The translations under genes and the position numbers were made by a program. A DNA stretch of 64,000 nt from Karalla daura (Eukaryota; Chordata; Actinopteri; Chaetodontiformes; Leiognathidae). Location: assembly GCA_029224185.1 (NCBI GenBank), contig CM055205.1, positions 15,738,461-15,802,460 of the forward strand, read 5' to 3'. Shown piece by piece: positions 38,275-49,780 of this stretch; the first letter of the stretch is position 1, and each line of letters opens with the position of its first letter. The notes beneath the pieces were generated by a model. It had not been told where the DNA came from and did no database searches. It worked only from the letters and a program-made list of their open reading frames with translations.

Positions 38275-38448
38275 ATGGAGGTCCAGGGCGGCGTCCAGCA
38301 GCTGGAGCCCCACCCTCTGGGCTCTCCGCGGCCGGGGGCCAGTCAGCAGCACGAAGCGGACGACCGGCAGACGGACGCAGGCGGCCGGCCCTCGGCCGAC
38401 AGCCACGGCAAGGACGCGCAGCCAGCAAACCAGAAGGACGACAAAAAA
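38275..38448 (+). CDS. First coding exon of an unrecognised gene (58 codons)
   Basis: The exon is bounded by an acceptor CTCTGCAG (ending 38268) after a pyrimidine-leaning stretch and by the donor GTGAGT at 38449. The ATG at 38275 has A at -3 and G at +4, a strong context, and is the first ATG in this frame after the acceptor. The 58 residues start MEVQGGVQQLEPHPLGSP and end NQKDDKK, finishing in phase 0. They are rich in Q, D, G, P and K, almost free of hydrophobic runs, and contain no signal peptide or transmembrane segment, so a disordered N-terminus of an intracellular (possibly nuclear) protein is likely. Local CpG density is high, unlike the surroundings. I do not recognise the family. 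The frame is also open upstream to 38218, so the exon could be read from an ATG there if the acceptor is not used. Confidence 0.45.
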
Positions 38449-39744
38449 GTGAGTCTGCTCGCACATCTGCACATCTGCAGCAGCTGTGCTACAGTAGGGT
38501 GCGTGTGTTTAGTGATGAGTGATGAGATCCTGCCTTTCCGTTGAGCTCCTCTGTCCACACACGTCCTGGAAAACCTGGGAAATTAGTGAGCAATTTTCCA
38601 GTCAGATAAAAAGAGAGAAAAGTCAATTTTCCTGGAAAATCATTTTTTCCCCCTCTGCCTGCTTCTCTCTCAGTCTGCGAGTAAACACAGACGGTTTAGA
38701 AGGTTTGCACATGCACAGTCTGCAAATTTGTCCTAATTTCCAAGCATGATTTAAGAGCTTTTCCGAGGGTGGGAGATGAATAAACATGAAATAAATCTGG
38801 GTTAATGTGCAAAATTCAAGGGAAATCAGAAGCAAATGACACATCTCCAAAGCACGGAGAGTGCATCGGTGTGTGGTGTCATATTGTAGCTGCTTGAGAT
38901 GTCCTGGAAAGTCCTGGAAAATATCAAGGCAATATACCCTGTGACTATTTTACTTCAACCTGGAGCGTGTGACCCAGCGTGTTTACTCAGCAGCACTGCA
39001 ACCAAAAGTGAAACTGTGAGCCCTCGCTGGTCTCAAAGGAAGTAGGTAACGCGTTGTTGTGTTACCATGAAAACCATTCAGCGCATCCGCCAAACCGCAG
39101 CCGCGAGACGAGCTCTCAGAGCCGCTTATTCGTACACGCAGACCCTAAGTAGCTTGTGCAGCAGAGGCGTGCTCGGAACGCATCAACCCTCTGCCATCTT
39201 GGAGCCCTGTGCACGTCCTGAGAGTGACAGTGAAAATCCTCCCTGGCTCGCTTCCATCCCTGCCACGTCAATCACTTCGCTCTGGCAGGAGCCGCAGCCC
39301 CTGCCCGTCAATCAGCAGCGGAGGAGGAGGGCTCGGCAGGCTCTGGTGGCGGAGGGCAGATAGCAGCAGAATAAACAGAGCAGATATAGGAAAACATCCC
39401 TGAGATGGCTGCGCTGGCTGCTACTGGCAGCCCTGAATGGGGCCCGCTTGTCATGGCTTGCTGTATCAATTTTAAGGCCTTTGAGGAGACTTGAGCGAAC
39501 AGTAATCGACGTATAACCCTTCAGGGTTCTGATCTCGACGTGGCAAAGTGTCCTGTGAAGCATTGAGAACGACTGGGAGGATAATATAATACCGATCTGT
39601 AATGCAGGAGCGGCTCTTTGAAGCAGAACACCTTTATTTGCATACTGTCACGTCTCAAATCTATTGCAGTTGTGTTAGTTCCCAGGGGTTTATGCAACTA
39701 AGTTACAGTATATAGCTGTTATATGGGTGCATTATCTCACCTGC
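38449..39744 (+). other. Putative intron 2, 5' part
   Basis: No further exon is supported. A CpG-containing block at 39090-39360 has an open plus frame but lacks a usable donor. Confidence 0.4.
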
Positions 39745-39865
39745 TCTGCACACACACCATTTACTCTCACACTCACCCCTAGGGGCTTTTTAAAGTCTCC
39801 AATCAACCTAAAAATACACGTTTTTGGCCTGGGTGGAATACACATGCAGATGCAGGAGAAACACC
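39745..39865 (+). repeat. Fish interspersed repeat, diverged copy
   Basis: A CACACACACC start, core CCCCTAGGGGCTTTTTAAAG then TCTCCAATCAACCTAAAAAT and CGTTTTTGGCC. Truncated on both sides. Confidence 0.7.
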
Positions 39866-40661
39866 ATTCGAAGAGGACCTCAGTCCCACTTATTATTATT
39901 ATTATTATATTTTTACATTTGGGGGAGTTTTTGCCTTTTTTATTTGGGACATTGCATTTTCCAACCGGGCATTTTGAGCTCCTCACACCTGAACATTTCT
40001 AGATTACATTAAAGGAGAACATGTAGTGAGAATGATTTTAAAATACTCTGATCACAGTTTCTGGAATATGATATGACTATTTCCTGGTTGCTACAGCCCA
40101 ATTGAATCTTGTTGAGATGATGACAATAAAAGGCTTTTAAAGACCTCATCATGGCCTTTGAGAAACAGGTTCTAATCGATTAATCAGCTATGAAAATATC
40201 GTTTGCTGTCCCATTGTAGCTGTAAATCAAAGGAAGTTCGCTCTCACGGTAAGAAAAGCGATCATTTCCTCTCAATTAGTTCAATGAAACGAGGACTGCC
40301 TGGCTGCCTTCACGCGGTCGCTCCTATCGGTTGTGCAGACATATGAGGCCGGTTTCAGAGTGGTTCTACTTGTGAAGCGTCTTCGCTTTGAGAGCGGGGA
40401 GGTTTTGTCTCTTGCTCGCAGCAGCAATATCAGATATTGTTGTTGTTTTTTTTTTAATTGTACAGCGGGAGCCCCCAAGTGGCAGACGGTGGACAACAAG
40501 GCCACAGCCTCTGTCATTACAGCGAGTGTGAGAGAAAGGAGGTGGAGGAGGAGGAGGAGGGCGTGTGTGTGCTTCACTTTTGTGCCCTTTGTTGGTTAAT
40601 TAGCAGTTGCGTCAACACCTCCTGCATCTTGGCGCGGGTGGCCAAACGTGTGTGTGTGTGC

Positions 40662-40692
<31 letters not shown>

Positions 40693-41518
40693 CCTCCGGA
40701 CCGAGCGGCTGCTGGCTCGGCTCCGTGGCATTGATTAGTCTGGAGAGTTTATTCATCAAAGTGTCATCGGTGCGAGAGAAGCGAGTGTTGTTGTCCTTGT
40801 TAGAGGCCGCCCGCCTCCCTCTCACCCGGGTTGTTTATCCTCCGGCGTGTCGTAGAGGGAGGGGGCGCCGCAGTCGGCTGAAGGGAGTCCGGCTTCGAAG
40901 GCGCCCAGACTGGCTCCAGTACCTGAACAATACCCGACGGCAACGACAGGTCGAGCAGCGTACTGACGAAGAGGGCCTTTAGTTTGCCCCCCTCCCTCGC
41001 TCCTGGATGTGATTTTATCTACCAGATGTAGCTCTACTCCGGGGTGTTTCATATCTCGTGAACCAAATCAGTGTCATGTTCTCTTATCTTTTCTTTCTCC
41101 TGACGCCACGGTTTAATTCTGCATTCTCACAGTCGGGTGTTTGAGAGCCCTCAACGCCTCTGCCTGTTGACTAATCGCAAACTGTCTTACTGTAGTTAAA
41201 AAGGTCATAAACAGTCACTATCGAACATCCAGGATTTTAAGGTGGAATATTAATGCCGCTATAAAAAATAGAAGGGGCACAACGTTTTTTGCATTTGAAG
41301 TGGGAAATTATCACATTATTTCAAGATTTTGTCATGTCATTTTGTCATGTTTCAGTGTTTTAGTTGCTTCAGAACAAAGAAGGAAGAAAAAGCGTCAAGT
41401 TTGCCTTTATATCTTCAACATGTCCATCATTTTGTCATTTTACATTCATATTCCACTTAGGAAGTTGATGCTAATGAATTAATAAATGATGCTTAATAAA
41501 TTGGATGTTTCGGGCATG
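39866..41518 (+). other. Intronic-looking stretch with microsatellites
   Basis: Includes a (TTA)n tract (39890-39908), a GGA tract (40541-40560), a GT then GA tract (40650-40691), and a GC-rich block around 40690-40980. The acceptor-like site at 40465 (T-rich tract plus TACAG) is not followed by a matching donor, so no exon is called. Confidence 0.45.
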
Positions 41519-41730
41519 TCGGTGTGGAGTTTCTCTGGATTCTCTGGTCCATAACCTGGTCCATTCCTGTTTCAGGTGATTGGAGACTGTAAATTGCCCC
41601 CAGGTGCGAGTGTGAGAGTGAATGGTGTGTTTGCCCCCTAACCCGAACCCTAACCCCTAACCCTAATTCCCTATTGTTGTGCTATGCGTGTGGGGATTGG
41701 CTCCAGTGGACCCCTGTGACACTGTTAAGG
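41519..41730 (-). repeat. Fish interspersed repeat with TTAGGG-type insert
   Basis: The reverse-oriented core GATTGGAGACTGTAAATTGC is followed by GAGAGTGAATGGTGTG. Where the family normally continues, there is a short CCCTAA-type tract (41634-41669), then GGGATTGGCTCCAG from the family tail. Confidence 0.75.
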
Positions 41731-42095
41731 TACAAATCTGGCAAGACGCTTTGTTAGCTCAAACAAAAACTCTCTATGTCATCGCAATCTTTGAGTTTCA
41801 AGACCAACGTGCAAAGAAAACGCAGTAAAGTTTCAGCTTTAAGGGCCGTACTTAAGTTGACCCTGCCCTCTGACTCGCACCTAACCCCTGCCACTTCACT
41901 GTACTCTGACCCCGGTGTTAATCTGTGACACGAAGCACGGCTCAGTCTCTGCCCTCGGAGCCATCCCCGGAGGGTGGGGGAGTGGGGGGGATTATTCCTG
42001 GTCACATCGCTGGCTTGTAACGGCATTGCTTTCTGCTCATTATTCCGCAATTAGCTTTGTTGAGGCTCTCCAAGCATCAGCTGACCGCCGCTGAT
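41731..42095. other. Gene-free stretch
   Basis: Mixed DNA with a G-run patch at 41969-41990. No exon. Confidence 0.5.
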
Positions 42096-42740
42096 GATGA
42101 GCTACAAATGCTGATTTGAAGTATTGCAACTAATTGGTGTCACAACAGCTTTCTGACCTTTACCTCATTAGCCGCGCTGGAAGCAGAAAATAAAGCCGGC
42201 GTGCAGCGGAGCCTGCGGGCCACACACGTGAGTCAGGTTGCTGATCCTGCAGGTTTTTATAATTGTCCTGCGTTTGTGTCTGCGCTCGCGAGGCACTGTC
42301 TCCACCGAGCGTTTTTCTTTTCCTTCGCCTCCGTCATATGTATGTAAAACAGGCCGATCTGTGGTATAATTTGTGTTTTCCTTCCATTAGAAAGAGTCAC
42401 CGGGGATCCACGTCGAGTGGAGTTGTCGTACCAGTGATTATTGCTCTTATATTTCATTACACAAATGAGAAACATTCACAAACAGAGGAAGCAAATATAT
42501 TAAATTGCTCCGACTGGAGATTTTGTGTGCACGTCCAAATGAGCAATCAGAAAATTAAAATCCGTGCAGATGCCGCGCCGATTGAATTTCGTGCTTGTTA
42601 TCCGCCGAGATCGAGGCCGTGCGAGCTGCCGTGGAGTGAAGCGGGAAGTCGGTTGACTTTGCGGTGACTTGTTGTCCAGATGCTCCCGGAGCATTTGCTT
42701 AATGGCTCCTCACTCATCGTGACTTTTAAGATAAGTGGAG
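42096..42740. promoter_or_regulatory. Candidate conserved non-coding block
   Basis: Over 600 bases free of simple repeats and recognised mobile sequence, with CpG-containing and ATTA-containing segments (GCAACTAATTGGTG, TACCTCATTAGCC, GTGATTATTGC). The plus frame 42263-42667 is open but has no flanking splice pair. Enhancer function is inference. Confidence 0.3.
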
Positions 42741-42845
42741 AAGCAGATGGCTTCTCACCTTGCTCCACAATTTGGCTTCAGCAGCAGTGCGACAGGATGG
42801 GATGTGAATCACTGTGTCATCATTGCTGCTTCACCCCCCCCCCAC

Positions 42846-42846
42846 A

Positions 42847-42885
<39 letters not shown>
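42846..42885. repeat. (CA)n microsatellite
   Basis: About 20 CA units following a C run. Confidence 0.95.
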
Positions 42886-42888
<3 letters not shown>

Positions 42889-43590
42889 CCTCCTCTCCTG
42901 ATATGTACAGCATTCGCCACGTGACTTTCTCAGGCTAAAGCAAAAAAAAAGCAAACCCCCCCCCCCAAAAACAGCAGGTAATAGGCTAAAACAACGTGTG
43001 CCAGGAAAAGTTCTTGCTTTCCACGTCGGCCTCGCTGGAGTGAGCAAAGTGCACTGAGCTGAGGTAAATGTGGACAGACAACCTGAACACCCCCCCCCCC
43101 CTCCACCACCACCACCTCCTCCACACCCCCCCTCCCTCCTTTTCTACAGATTACCTTGGTGGTGGCTAGCGGGGCCCAGATAATTACCTTGTGTTATTTC
43201 TCCTCCCACACTTTGCTTTTGAAGTCGCGGCTGCCTGGCTGCCGAGCGGCCTCGCCTCTAATAGCATCCCGGCATGCCATCGATCCCCCCCCCCCCTCCG
43301 CTCCTTCTCCTCCGGATATGAATAGGAGGCGGAGGGAGCGCTCCAGGAACCCGATCTAAGGCTCCGCAGGTCGCCTAAAGCGCCGCTTAATCAATAGTGC
43401 TGCATGCCTGATGATGAAAACAGCACCAGGTGCAAATGAGTATAACGTGCACGTTAAACTGTACGTTGAACTCTCTTAACAATGTGTACTTAGTGAGGGA
43501 AACTTGTCAAATAGCATATATATTCATGAACTGCAAAAGGCCGCAGGTTTTAACCGTGGCAAATTGAACCTGCTGAAAGGATTTCTTCTG
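42886..43590. other. Gene-free stretch with C runs
   Basis: Several C homopolymers (42956-42966, 43090-43100, 43286-43296) and a CCACCA-type patch. Mixed unique DNA otherwise. Confidence 0.5.
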
Positions 43591-43612
43591 GGTGTGTGTG
43601 TGTGTGTGTGTG

Positions 43613-43660
<48 letters not shown>
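43591..43660. repeat. (GT)n microsatellite
   Basis: About 70 bases of GT with one CTAT interruption. Confidence 0.95.
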
Positions 43661-43661
<1 letters not shown>

Positions 43662-43729
43662 AGCGCGTCCAGCATGGCAGTCAAAGCCGCCACCGTAGTC
43701 GGGGGGACCTTTTATAAACTCCTTACCAG

Positions 43730-44080
43730 TGTTGAGAAAATTAATGGCTTCTCTGCTCGGCTGTGGCAGCAAAGTAATATAAATTGTAGCTCTAATAGTT
43801 TTAGATATTCTGTGATGTCTTAATCCTCTGACAGCACAAATATCCGCTGCCAGGCGCCGGCTCGCTTGGAGGGAAATGCCTTTTAGAGGCGGCCGCTTCG
43901 CTGAGAGGTGAGATGGAACTAAAGTGTGACGGCACAGAGCCGCGGCCAGATACAGAACAACTGCAAATGTGATAATCTCATTACTGTAATTCCATCCTCG
44001 GCATCAATGAGAGTTGTCTTTTTTTTTAATGAAGCAAATCTCGACTCTACTTTTGGGGGAATGACCGAAACGGTAAAACC
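43730..44080. promoter_or_regulatory. Candidate conserved non-coding element
   Basis: A repeat-free block with GAAAATTAATGGC, TGATAATCTCATTACTG and GC-rich islands (GGCGGCCGCTTCGC, GAGCCGCGGCC). Function is inferred from texture only. Confidence 0.28.
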
Positions 44081-44399
44081 AGTTCCTTAACCCCGGTCTG
44101 GTTTAAGCAGAGATAGCACAGATGCTAAATATCTGTTAACCCTAATAAACCTCAATGTGCCTATCACGCAGGAGCTGTTATGGCAGGTTGGTTCAGAAAG
44201 TCGGAGGAAGAGAAAGAGAGAGCTTCGGAAAGACAAAATGAACTGGATCTTAAACGGAGGTGCACATTGTCGGGGCAGAAAGGTTGACACGAAGCACGCG
44301 GCAGCTGCAACTGCTGCTTTTCATTTAGCGCGTGCGAGGACGGGGTGGGGGTGGGGGGGAGACATTTCTCACTGCATACATCTGAGACGCTGAGGAGCG
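44081..44399. other. Gene-free stretch
   Basis: Mixed DNA with a GGGGTGGGGG patch near 44342. No exon. Confidence 0.5.
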
Positions 44400-44650
44400 C
44401 AGGTGTAATTGATGACATTAAAGAAACGAGTGAATTCCATACGGGCGAGATCATTTCTCGCTGCCGCGAGCCGCCGAGCATCCAGCCGCTCTTAACGGAG
44501 ACACGCTTTGAGTGATGAGCGTAATAGATACATGGGAGATATAATGGGCAGTGTTTTGATGGAGGACCTGTTGGAATTTCTCAGCAGGAATGCAAATGAT
44601 CAAATTAATGGCGTCTGAGGTTGAAAAGTTCGCCGCGGAAAACTTTAATC
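44400..44650. promoter_or_regulatory. Candidate conserved non-coding element
   Basis: A repeat-free block with GTGTAATTGATGACATTAAA and AATGATCAAATTAATGGCG, both homeodomain-like, in GC-balanced sequence. Confidence 0.28.
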
Positions 44651-45717
44651 ACACGCACGTCTGGGTTCTGTCTCTCGCCAGACTCCGAAACGCTCCAGTC
44701 CCGCCTTTCCTGGGCTGACGGAGACGGCAACCAGACCGAAAACCGCACATTTCCACAAACACAGCTTGATGAAATCTCTGCAGGGTGCTAATTTCTCCTC
44801 TCTTCCTTTTTTTTTTTTCTTTTTTTCCAAAACAAAAACCTCGAAAATATCCAGCCACGAGTGGAGGCGATGCGGCGCTGACACCAGCAGCCCGATGTGG
44901 GAAACGTATGACTGTTACCAGCCGGCGGTGACAGAGACAGGGCTCAGAGTTACCAAGCATAACACGGGATTAATACGTTCTAAAAATAAGAAGGGGGGGG
45001 AGAAAAAAAAGACGTGTCACTCGAGAGGAGGCACTTCAGCTCAGTTCAATTCAGCAGGCCGCTGAAAAGAGTCCAATGCCTGGCTCTCATGGCAGGTGAG
45101 GTAAATATATCGCCTCGGCACTGTCCAGAGCTGGGAGTAATTGGGTTAGCTCCTGGTTTGGTGACCAAGGTCAAGCCTTAGTCCATGATCTGTATTAGGG
45201 ACAGACAATGATTAGGGAGAAGGCGAAAGAGCATTACAAATAGATTTTTTTTTTTTTAAAAACCCTTTCGCTCCATTTGTGATCTGCAATGTCAGACAGC
45301 GATACGTATTTAAATGCAAATATAAGCTCGGTTGTAATGATAATAGCGGGACATTTTTAGCTTTTCTTCTCATGACACCTCATTTCAGAGACGTGCACAA
45401 GACTATTTAGTAACTGTTACAGCACAGATGATAGGAGATGCTAATCACTGCGACCACTACCCCACTATTTAATGCGTTTTGTGACTGGTTCTGGCTATTT
45501 GTAGAGACTTTATTTGTGCTGCCAAAGGACTAATTTTAGTCCCGTCGGCTGTCACGCCACAGAGGAGAGGATGATCAAGCACGTCGGATGTGTATAATGT
45601 AGTCATGTATCAAGACATCACCTCTTCTAGTGACTCTCTTTATCTCTCATCAGGGCCTTTTAAACCCCCCCCACCAACCCACCTCTGTTCAAAGCATACT
45701 TCTAGTTTAAACATAGA
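44651..45717. other. Gene-free stretch
   Basis: Contains T runs (44807-44826, 45246-45257), a G run near 44993, and a repeat-poor block at 45040-45240 (GGGAGTAATTGGGTTAGC) that could be regulatory. Confidence 0.45.
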
Positions 45718-45741
45718 CACACACACACACACACACACACA
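45718..45741. repeat. (CA)n microsatellite
   Basis: A short perfect CA tract. Confidence 0.9.
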
Positions 45742-46383
45742 TGCACTAACACACCAAACCGGCAGATCACAGGGACCTTATTAGCTGCTGTCACAACACA
45801 TTTATCCCTCATCTGTTTCTGGGAGATGTCGCTAGCAAGAGGTTGCTCTCTGCTGCCGAGTGGCAGAGTGGGCTCCTCGCCACGTTCCTCTAATGGAGAG
45901 AGATGGCACCGGGGGTGTCTGTGTGTGTGTCTGTGTGTGGGGTGGGGGGGTTGGCAGTGGGTGGGTGGGGCCTGGCGGTCGCTATCTCCGGCCCCGGCCG
46001 AACATGGGGTAATTTCTGCCTGAAAATAGCCCCGCTGTCAGCTCGCCTTAGTGGCCGGCCCCGCTGAGAGTCAGTTAAGGGGATCAGTGCTCGCTGGAGT
46101 GTGCGCCTCGGCGGTAAGACACGGTGCCGGTGACACATTGCTTTGATGGGATCAGCGACCGCTCCTAATCCCGCTTCGACACAGATGACCTCAGGGGCTC
46201 ATCGGACTCTGGCGGAGTCGCCAGTCATGACTCCTGCCGCGGCTGACCTCCGGCCCGCGCGCCTTTTCACGCCGTCTAAACGCCGTTTCAGGGCTTTAGT
46301 CGACAGGTGTCTCTTTTTGAGTCTGAGCCCGAGGCCGCGTAACGTTAACTGGAGTATATGGAAACAGATGGTAGTGGGTGGTT
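45742..46383. other. GC-rich gene-free stretch
   Basis: GC- and CpG-rich DNA from about 45960 to 46290, with GGGTGGGTGGGG patches. No splice-bounded exon or domain is seen. It could hold a secondary CpG island or enhancer. Confidence 0.4.
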
Positions 46384-46548
46384 AGTGTTGTTAGGACCCT
46401 GGTATGACTCCCAGGTGGGACCGATGGCCTTTTGGTTGGCAGTTTGCAGGTGTGAGGTCTTCTCTGTGTGCCATGTACAGTTTGCTTCCACAGTCTAAAA
46501 ACACACATGTAAATGACGATTGATCGATTGGAGTCTAAAATGCTGACA
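46384..46548 (-). repeat. Fish interspersed repeat, reverse copy
   Basis: Has TTTGCTTCCACAGTCTAAAA, ACACACATGTAAATGACGAT and GATTGGAGTCTAAAATGCTG, the reverse complement of the family order. The upstream part (GGTGTGAGGTCTTCTCTGTG) matches the tail zone. Confidence 0.7.
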
Positions 46549-46664
46549 GTTTGGTGCGGCCTTAGTCGTTAGCTTTAGAGGTTCATTGAAAATTTGGCCC
46601 CAAAATGACCAAAAACATTTTTCACCAAAATAGCACACACAGAACAGGATGAAATGCAAGCAGC

Positions 46665-46800
46665 TCTAGCCTGCCTGGCAGTTTTGCCAACTTAGCAACT
46701 TAGGTGCTAGATTTAGCAAGCATTCAGACCAATCTAGTGACATTTTAGATAAAGTGATTCACACCCTACCTAGTGACTTTTTGTGGTGTTATTGGACTGT
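46665..46800. repeat. Probable dispersed repeat (AACTTAGC / CTAGTGAC units)
   Basis: Contains GCCAACTTAGCAACTTAGG, CTAGATTTAGCAAGC, CAGACCAATCTAGTGACATT and CTAGTGACTTTTTG. This resembles a common fish repeat built on TAGCGACTTTT-like units. The match is by recalled pattern only. Confidence 0.5.
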
Positions 46801-46954
46801 TACTGACACATACTTAATTTCTTTCATTGTTTCAGTTTTCAGTCATTTTCACTTTAGGTGCATCCGTATTTTTCACTGTCCCCTCACGGAAAGTTTGGTT
46901 TAATTCCTGGCTCAGACAAGGGGCCTATTTGAAAAACTTCCATGTTTGGTAGTT

Positions 46955-47115
46955 ACTTAGTCTTTATTGTCATAAATATAGCATCCTACAAAATTCTTCA
47001 TCTGCATTTAACCCTAACGATTGTATGAGCAGTGTGCTGCTGACCTGCAACACCTAGGGCACATTTGGGGGCCTTTCTCAAGGACCCACAGTGGTGGGGA
47101 CAGATGATGGACTAT
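46955..47115 (+). repeat. Fish dispersed repeat (TTATTGTCATA...GCATTTAACCC)
   Basis: Contains TCTTTATTGTCATAAATATA, AAATTCTTCATCTGCATTTA followed by ACCC, AGCAGTGTGCTGCTG, and GCCTTTCTCAAGGACCCACA. The order matches a widespread fish non-autonomous element carrying the same landmarks. Confidence 0.65.
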
Positions 47116-47173
47116 TTCACCTAGTCCACCCAGATATCCAGATGTGCTTCATGCGTCTACGAAACAGGAGAAA

Positions 47174-47305
47174 TGTGTCTATGTGTCTTTGTGGGTTTTC
47201 TGTGGGTACTCCAGTTTCTTCCAAAAACACGCCTGTTTAGGCCGATTGGAGACTCTCAGTCGTTGTGCATTCAGTGCCTTAAGGTACAATAAAGCGAATG
47301 GATGT
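47174..47305 (-). repeat. Fish interspersed repeat, reverse copy
   Basis: TTTTCTGTGGGTACTCCAGT, TTCTTCCAAAAACACGCCTG and AGGCCGATTGGAGACTCTCA in reverse family order, with a degenerate AATAAAGCGAATGGATG end. Confidence 0.75.
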
Positions 47306-49640
47306 AAAGAGAGACACATTGCCATTCCTTTCTGAATAAAACACAGAAGGTGCATCAAAGCATTTTCCACTTTTTTAAAGACATGAACTACTTCTAAAAC
47401 AACTTCTTCTCCTGATGTTGTGTATTAAGTTGGTTCATAATGAAATATTTGTTGGACGCGGAGCTTGATTTGTAGGCCAGCAATTTGGCAGGGGAACATA
47501 AGCATGAGAACACCCTGTTTAGAGGGCCATCTGGAAAAATCAGGGCCCCACATTTTCATTTTTTAATGAATCGTGCACCCTGTGGATGTTTGCTATGTGT
47601 GTGTGTGTGTGTGTGCTGTGCTGGTGCTGCGTGGGGGCTTGTGTGTTGTTAGGGGTTTTGCGTCTGAGTCAGTGTCACGGCTGGGAACTGTTCGCTCTCT
47701 GTTTGTGATGACTTGGCAGCAAAGGAAAGGTCAAGGAAGACTCGTGCAGCATTGCCAAAAAGTGCTGGTTTAGCAGTAGTCCATCCCGGTTTTTTTCACT
47801 GGGTGGAGTTTTTATACGAGAGTTTCGCATGTTGCCAGGAAATATGCTGAACGCTCTGATTTCTGGCTATACGCTGCACATCATGTGGCTCCTTAAGTCA
47901 TAAAAGTGTTATGCGCAACAAGCTCAACTGGCAACAGTTAGAGAAACATAATACCCAGAATACCAGTGAATCATGCATTTAACTAACTCAAAAGCCTTTT
48001 CTTTGTGGCCAGTGTGCATCACACAAAAACTATCTTATTATAAACAGAAATTGGCTCACAGACGCCATGTGTGATTATTGTTTTTAAGGTGGAAAAGCTG
48101 GAGAAACAAAGCCGCTTACGTGTTTTTGTTCTTCACGGGTCTCATATTTAAACTCTCTATGGCAACGTTAAGAAAACACGTGCGTCTTGTTATTTTTATA
48201 CCTTAATAGATAAAGTGAAACTAGTGCTCGAGGAATATGCTAAATATGAAAGTGCTTTTAACTCACAAGAGAGCGTGTCAGAAAAGCTTTGACACGCTGT
48301 AGGAGGAATGAGAAAAGTAGATGGCTTGGCTCCCTCGCCTGTTAGTCATGATATGGAGCCGCTTGTACATTCGAGTGGCCCGCAGAAACAAATTACTCCC
48401 TTATTGTTTCCTGCACTTTGTGCCTGATTTTGGGAACGTAAATTGAACACCAGTAAGTGTGGAAATGAGGGGATGTGATTCGGAATAGGAGACAGCTGGG
48501 TTTTCATTCTCTTTCTCACACTTTTGGCCTCTGTGATACCGTATCGGGTATCTTCATATGTCACACTGGTACTCACGGTCGTTGGAAAAAGTTATATTAG
48601 AATTATGAGTTGTGACACCCTCTGAGGTTCACATGGCAGAATAACCTCAGTTCTGCTCCGTCTGCTCTGACAGATGCTCCACTATTTAATCGTGACACAC
48701 GCGCTCAAATATTTCCACTCGGACAATCTGTTTCCACTCGGAAATCCTGTTTGATTATAATCAAGCCCTGAGCATCAATATTTCCCAGTGTTTAGATGAG
48801 ACTTGCCTTGTTGTCTCATAAGATCTCGAGACGTTATGAGTAATATGATTTTTCCTCTCTCTCTCACTCCTTTGTTGTTTTATTGCACATAAATAAATAG
48901 CGCCATATATAATCCCAAACATATGAAAAACTTAAGTAGAAACCACAAGATATTAAACTTGATATAGAACTATAAAGACTTTTATTAAATCTGTTATTTG
49001 ATATCTGTTGTGTGCGGGAAACGTGCACGTCTGCCTTTTGTTCCAGAAACATTTAACAGGTTGTAATGATGGGAAACAAATGGCTTCTGAGAAGTGTTGG
49101 TGGTAAAGTATTTGTGAGCAAAGTTCTTCTGCTTAGCCCCCCGAAGAGCTGTGTCCAAATAAATGTGCATGCTGATCATAAAATAGAATAGAAAACACAT
49201 AAAAATAACAGCAGTGACAATGTTTCCTCTGAAGTCTTGGTGTTTTTTTATTTAGTGATTGTGATTCAAAACAACCAATTCTAAATTAATGCGGCATCTA
49301 AAAATATTCTACTATTGAAACCACAATTGAGCGGATGCAGAAACGTCCTGGTTTTAATCAACCCCACGATGTAGGAAACAAATCAGTCTCCGACTGCACT
49401 GTTAACACTTATGCGGTGTTTGTGTTTTGGTTGATTTGACCTCACCCAAATCAGTTTTTTTTGTCATATATAAAGAACCGGATCGACTTTAGAAAGGTGA
49501 CATAGTGGGTCAGTAAGAAATTCTGAATCTGATTCTGTGTGGATTAAGGAAGCTATAAGTCCTGGAACTGGACTCTCAAAGAAGCTAGAGCTTTATGTCT
49601 CTGGAGTTGCTAGCATAGCTGCAGTGAGTATCACGAGTGT
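47306..49640. other. Gene-free stretch
   Basis: AT-leaning DNA. A short GT tract lies at 47597-47616. The block at 48290-48480 is repeat-poor and has GC/AT-balanced texture, so it could be regulatory. No exon is supported. Confidence 0.5.
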
Positions 49641-49780
49641 CGTTGAGAGATGAGTTTTTCCCGGTTACTCTGGTTTCCACCAGCAGTCCAAAAAGTAAGG
49701 TCGACCGGAGACTCTAAAACTCCTCTGAGGTGTTAGTCTGAGATTGAATGGTGTGTGTCCCCTGTGATGGACTTCTTGTG
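49641..49780 (-). repeat. Fish interspersed repeat, reverse copy
   Basis: GGTTACTCTGGTTTCCACCA, GCAGTCCAAAAAGTAAGG, CCGGAGACTCTAAAACTCC and GAGATTGAATGGTGTGTGTC in reverse family order. Confidence 0.75.

Noticed and set aside
40465..40530. Acceptor-like site after a T-rich tract
   Set aside because: The frame CGG GAG CCC CCA... reaches a stop after about 22 codons and no fitting donor follows.
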